From Acarospora socialis (Eukaryota; Ascomycota; Lecanoromycetes; Acarosporales; Acarosporaceae), in NCBI GenBank assembly GCA_025617375.2, contig JAMYGW020000003.1:372001-436000 (forward strand): a stretch of DNA of 64,000 nt, given 5' to 3'. Under the pieces are notes generated by a model. That model was given only the letters and a program-made list of their open reading frames with translations, was not told the origin of the DNA and searched no databases. The position numbers and the translations under genes are program-made. Below are positions 60,743-64,000 of the stretch, piece by piece (within the stretch, counting starts at the first letter, position 1; the number at the start of each line of letters is the position of its first letter).

Positions 60743-63731
60743 ATGCATCCACTTAGGGCATGCCTTTTTCTGGCATCTATCGCCTATACGGCGACTAGTG
60801 CGAGTGTAGACAAATGCCCGGGTTATGTTGCCAGCAACTTGGTGCAGACAGACACTGCCTTCACCGCCGACCTCAAGCTTGCAGGTCCTTCGTGCAATGC
60901 CTATGGCCAGGATTTGACAGACTTGAAGTTACTGGTTGAATATCAGACTGGTCAGTTTCCCATGGATTCCACAGCCCGTGTGTACACTCCCAGACTAGCC
61001 TAACCGCCTTACCAGTGACCCGCCTCCACATCAAGATATACGATGCGGCCCTGCAAGTCTATCAAGTTCCGGCTGACGTACTGCCACGCCCGAACTCTTC
61101 GACGTCATGTCTTGCTTCTGACGCAGCCATTGAATTTGTTGTTCGCCCGAACCCTTTCTCCTTCGCCGTGGTGCGCAAAGGTAGCAACGAGACCATCTTC
61201 AATACTACCGGTTCGGCCTTGGTCTTCGAGTCGCAGTACTTGCGTCTCCGTACCTCACTACCTCAGCAACCGAATCTATACGGACTTGGTGAGCATACCG
61301 ATCCGTTTCGGCTCAACACCACCAACTACACCAGGACACTGTGGTCTCGCGATGCTTACGAGATCCCCTCCGGGACCAATCTCTACGGAAACCATCCGGT
61401 CTACTTCGAGCACCGTCTCCAAAGCAATGAAACCCACGGCGTATTCTTGCTCAACAGCAACGGCATGGATATCAAGATCAACAACACTGCGCAAGACGGG
61501 CAATATCTGGAATACAACACTCTAGGCGGGATCATCGATCTATACGTCCTGGCTGGTCCCAATCCCGTCGAGGTCGCACAACAGTACAGTCAGGTGGTTG
61601 GGCTTCCAGCGATGATGCCTTACTGGGGTTTTGGGTTCCATCAATGTCGATACGGATATCGCGACTACTTTGATGTCGCAGAGGTTGTGGCCAATTACTC
61701 GGCAGCTGGTATACCATTGGAGACGATGTGGACTGATATCGATTACATGGATGCTCGCAAGGTCTTCACTCTGGACCCACAGCGCTTTCCGTTGCAAAAG
61801 GTACGAGAGCTAGTCGATTACTTACACGCTCACAATCAGCATTACGTCGTAATGGTAGACCCTGCCGTCGCCTATCAAAACTATGACGCCTTCAACAAAG
61901 GTACCGAGCAAGGGATATTCATGAAAACCTCCAATGGATCGATCTTCAAAGGTATATTTGATGTGTTTGAGTCTGATTTGGAGTACTCAATACTGATCAG
62001 TCTATACTAGGTGTCGTCTGGCCTGGTGTCACTGCTTTTCCCGACTGGTTCAACCCGAAGACGCAATCCTACTGGAATGAAGAATTTGACACCTTCTTCA
62101 ATGCCGACACCGGTGTCGACATCGATGCGCTCTGGATTGACATGAACGAGGCTTCCAACTTTTGCACATTTCCTTGCGCAGATCCCGAGGGCTTTGCAGT
62201 TGAGGCCAAGTTCCCTCCTGCTGCACCACCAGTCCGCACAAACCCACGACCTCTTCCCGGGTTCCCTGCCGACTTCCAACCTCCCCAGAGCAGCAGGATA
62301 AAGAGGCAAGTTGCCACTGGTTCCATGATGGGTCTACCAGGACGCGATCTCATCAACCCTCCTTACATGATTCAAAATGCTGCCGGTTCACTCAGCAATC
62401 ACACCGTCTTCACCGATCTTGTTCATGCGAATGGCTTGGTAGAGTACGACACACACAATCTTTATGGGACGAGTAAGTCACCCCACTCGCTTAATCCGCG
62501 CTAGGCATTGGAGCTAACCAGATGCGGTATCTAGTGATGAGCACTGCCAGCCGGGAGGCGTTGCTTACTCGAAGGCCCGACAAGAGACCCTTGGTAATCA
62601 CACGGAGTACCTTCGCTGGTGCTGGTGCGAAGGTCGGTCACTGGCTCGGGGACAACACTGCAACATGGGAGCAGTATCGGATCTCGATAGCGGAAATGCT
62701 AGAGTTTGCCGCCATCTTCCAGATCCCCATGGTAAGGAAGGCCCTCCTGGGGGATCGTGGACCAAGTACAAGTGCTAACAAGCAGCAGGTTGGCAGTGAT
62801 GTCTGTGGCTATGCTAAAAATACGACGGCGACCTTGTGTGCGCGCTGGGCGACACTTGGGGCTTGGTATTGTCGATTGCAGAGTTCCCCACACCTACAAA
62901 GCTTCTGACTTCACGTCCAACAGGTATCCTTTCTACCGGAACCATAATTCTATCGACACGATCAGTCAAGAGTTCTACCGCTGGCCCCTGGTAGCAGCTG
63001 CTGCTAGCAACGCCATTAGAATAAGGTACATGCTCTTGGACTACATCTACACCGCTATGCACCAGCAAACCGTCGACGGAACTCCCCTACTCAATCCCTT
63101 GTGGTTCCTCTACCCGCAAGACCCAAACACGTTCCCCATCGACCTCCAGTTCTTCTACGGGCGGGATCTCCTCATCAGTCCCGTGACGAACGAAAACGTC
63201 ACAGATGTAACCTTCTATCTTCCCGACGACCAATTCTACGACTTTTTCACTCACCAGCCCGTCCGAGGCAACGGAAATAACATGACGCTCTCGAACGTAG
63301 ACTACAGCTCCGTCCCCGTCCACATCCGCGGCGGTTCCATCATCCCAATGCGCATGGACGGCGCCAACACGACGACGGCACTTCGGAAGCTCGATCTCAA
63401 CGTCCTCGTCGCCCCGGGCCGGGATAGCACCGCTAAGGGTAGCCTCTACCTTGACGACGGCGATTCACTCGTCCAAAAGGCTACTTCTGACATCTTGTTC
63501 ACCTATGATGGCACTACTCTGACCATGAGCGGTACCTTTGGGTACGATATGGGTAGCGTCAAGGTGGCGAAGGTGACTGTCTTGGGCATGAAAGCGATGC
63601 CAACATCAGTTGTGCTTGATGGAAACGCCATCGATGCTAGGCAAAGCACGTATGATCAAAAGAGCATGACATTGACGGTGACACTGGGGGCTTCCTTGTC
63701 AAAAGGATTCAAGTTGACCTTGTCTTCGTAA
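60743..63731 (+). CDS. secreted GH31 glycoside hydrolase (alpha-glucosidase type)
   Basis: Exons 60743-60950, 61016-61951, 62011-62472, 62535-62731, 62789-62865 and 62924-63731 give 895 residues. It should cleave alpha-linked glucose (maltose, starch ends) outside the cell. The signal peptide is [20 protein letters not shown]. The N-terminal beta domain includes [14 protein letters not shown]. The catalytic domain includes [22 protein letters not shown], and the nucleophile motif [10 protein letters not shown] (Asp about 425). It continues with [10 protein letters not shown], the acid/base motif HWLGDN (Asp about 575), VGSDVCGY, and YPFYRNHNS across the last splice site. Several N-x-S/T sites suggest glycosylation. 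The family also has alpha-xylosidases, but the DMNEASNF context and the NFCTFPC segment favour a maltase-type enzyme. Confidence 0.94.
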
Positions 63732-64000
63732 GGTCGTGGAAAGATGAAGAAGCGGGTATAAGGTGATGAATGATTTGAGTCAATGAGCAGCAGATAGGTA
63801 GCGACGTGTGCGTAGCACTTAGTACTAGGATAACCCTGTATCTACTCTAATTGTAGCAATCCCACAAACGTGTTACCCAGACAATCGAGACTGCTGGAAT
63901 TTTAGGCTAGTTTAGTGGTGTTCGTATATTATCGCTGGCAAGGTACTTCGTAGATACTGATCTTTTGGTCATGCTTCATCAGGGCCAAGGTTGCCTTTCC
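63732..64000. other. 3' flank of the GH31 gene
   Basis: Downstream sequence up to the window edge. No gene is seen. Confidence 0.4.

Overview
The window comes from the nuclear genome of a filamentous ascomycete (Pezizomycotina). The signs are many genes split by short introns (mostly 45-80 bases, GTRWGT...CTAAC/CTGAC...YAG), a Zn(II)2Cys6 regulator, a fungal NRPS, STAND/NACHT-like proteins, dense genes on both strands and no operons. I cannot name the genus. I found no viral, LTR or other large mobile element, no CRISPR, no rRNA and no convincing tRNA.

0-12.8 kb: a Ras-family GTPase (+), NAD-synthesis quinolinate phosphoribosyltransferase (-), a repeat-rich gap with a diverged inverted repeat and a 12-base tandem array, an aldose 1-epimerase (-), and a small Zn2Cys6 regulator (-) with a 2.1 kb upstream region.

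12.8-32.7 kb: DNA ligase I (-) and a RINT1/TIP20 vesicle-tethering protein (+) share a 227-base divergent promoter with an E2F-like site. Then come a fungal transcription-factor-domain protein (+), a large AAA+ ATPase (-) head-to-head with a NACHT-like protein (+) whose reading frame breaks near its end, a PLP-dependent decarboxylase (-) and the nucleolar Pumilio protein NOP9 (-).

33.0-49.1 kb: a probable secondary-metabolite locus. It holds an isocitrate-lyase/PEP-mutase-superfamily lyase, a decayed PRISE-type reductase, a TauD-type 2-oxoglutarate dioxygenase and a DHA2-type MFS exporter (all -), divergent from a single-exon NRPS with layout A-T-C-A-T-C (+). That layout is the one used by two-residue (often diketopiperazine-forming) fungal NRPSs. 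The loss of the reductase suggests that the pathway has been altered.

49.5-64 kb: a 94-residue conserved-looking protein hidden in three small exons (-), a classical protein tyrosine phosphatase (+), a VanZ-like membrane protein (-), the SAGA subunit SPT7 (+), a small secreted cysteine-rich protein (+), and a secreted GH31 alpha-glucosidase (+).

Exon boundaries were worked out by hand from reading-frame continuity and splice consensus. Each spliced CDS was checked to be a multiple of three. Family calls rest on recognised motifs, not on database searches.
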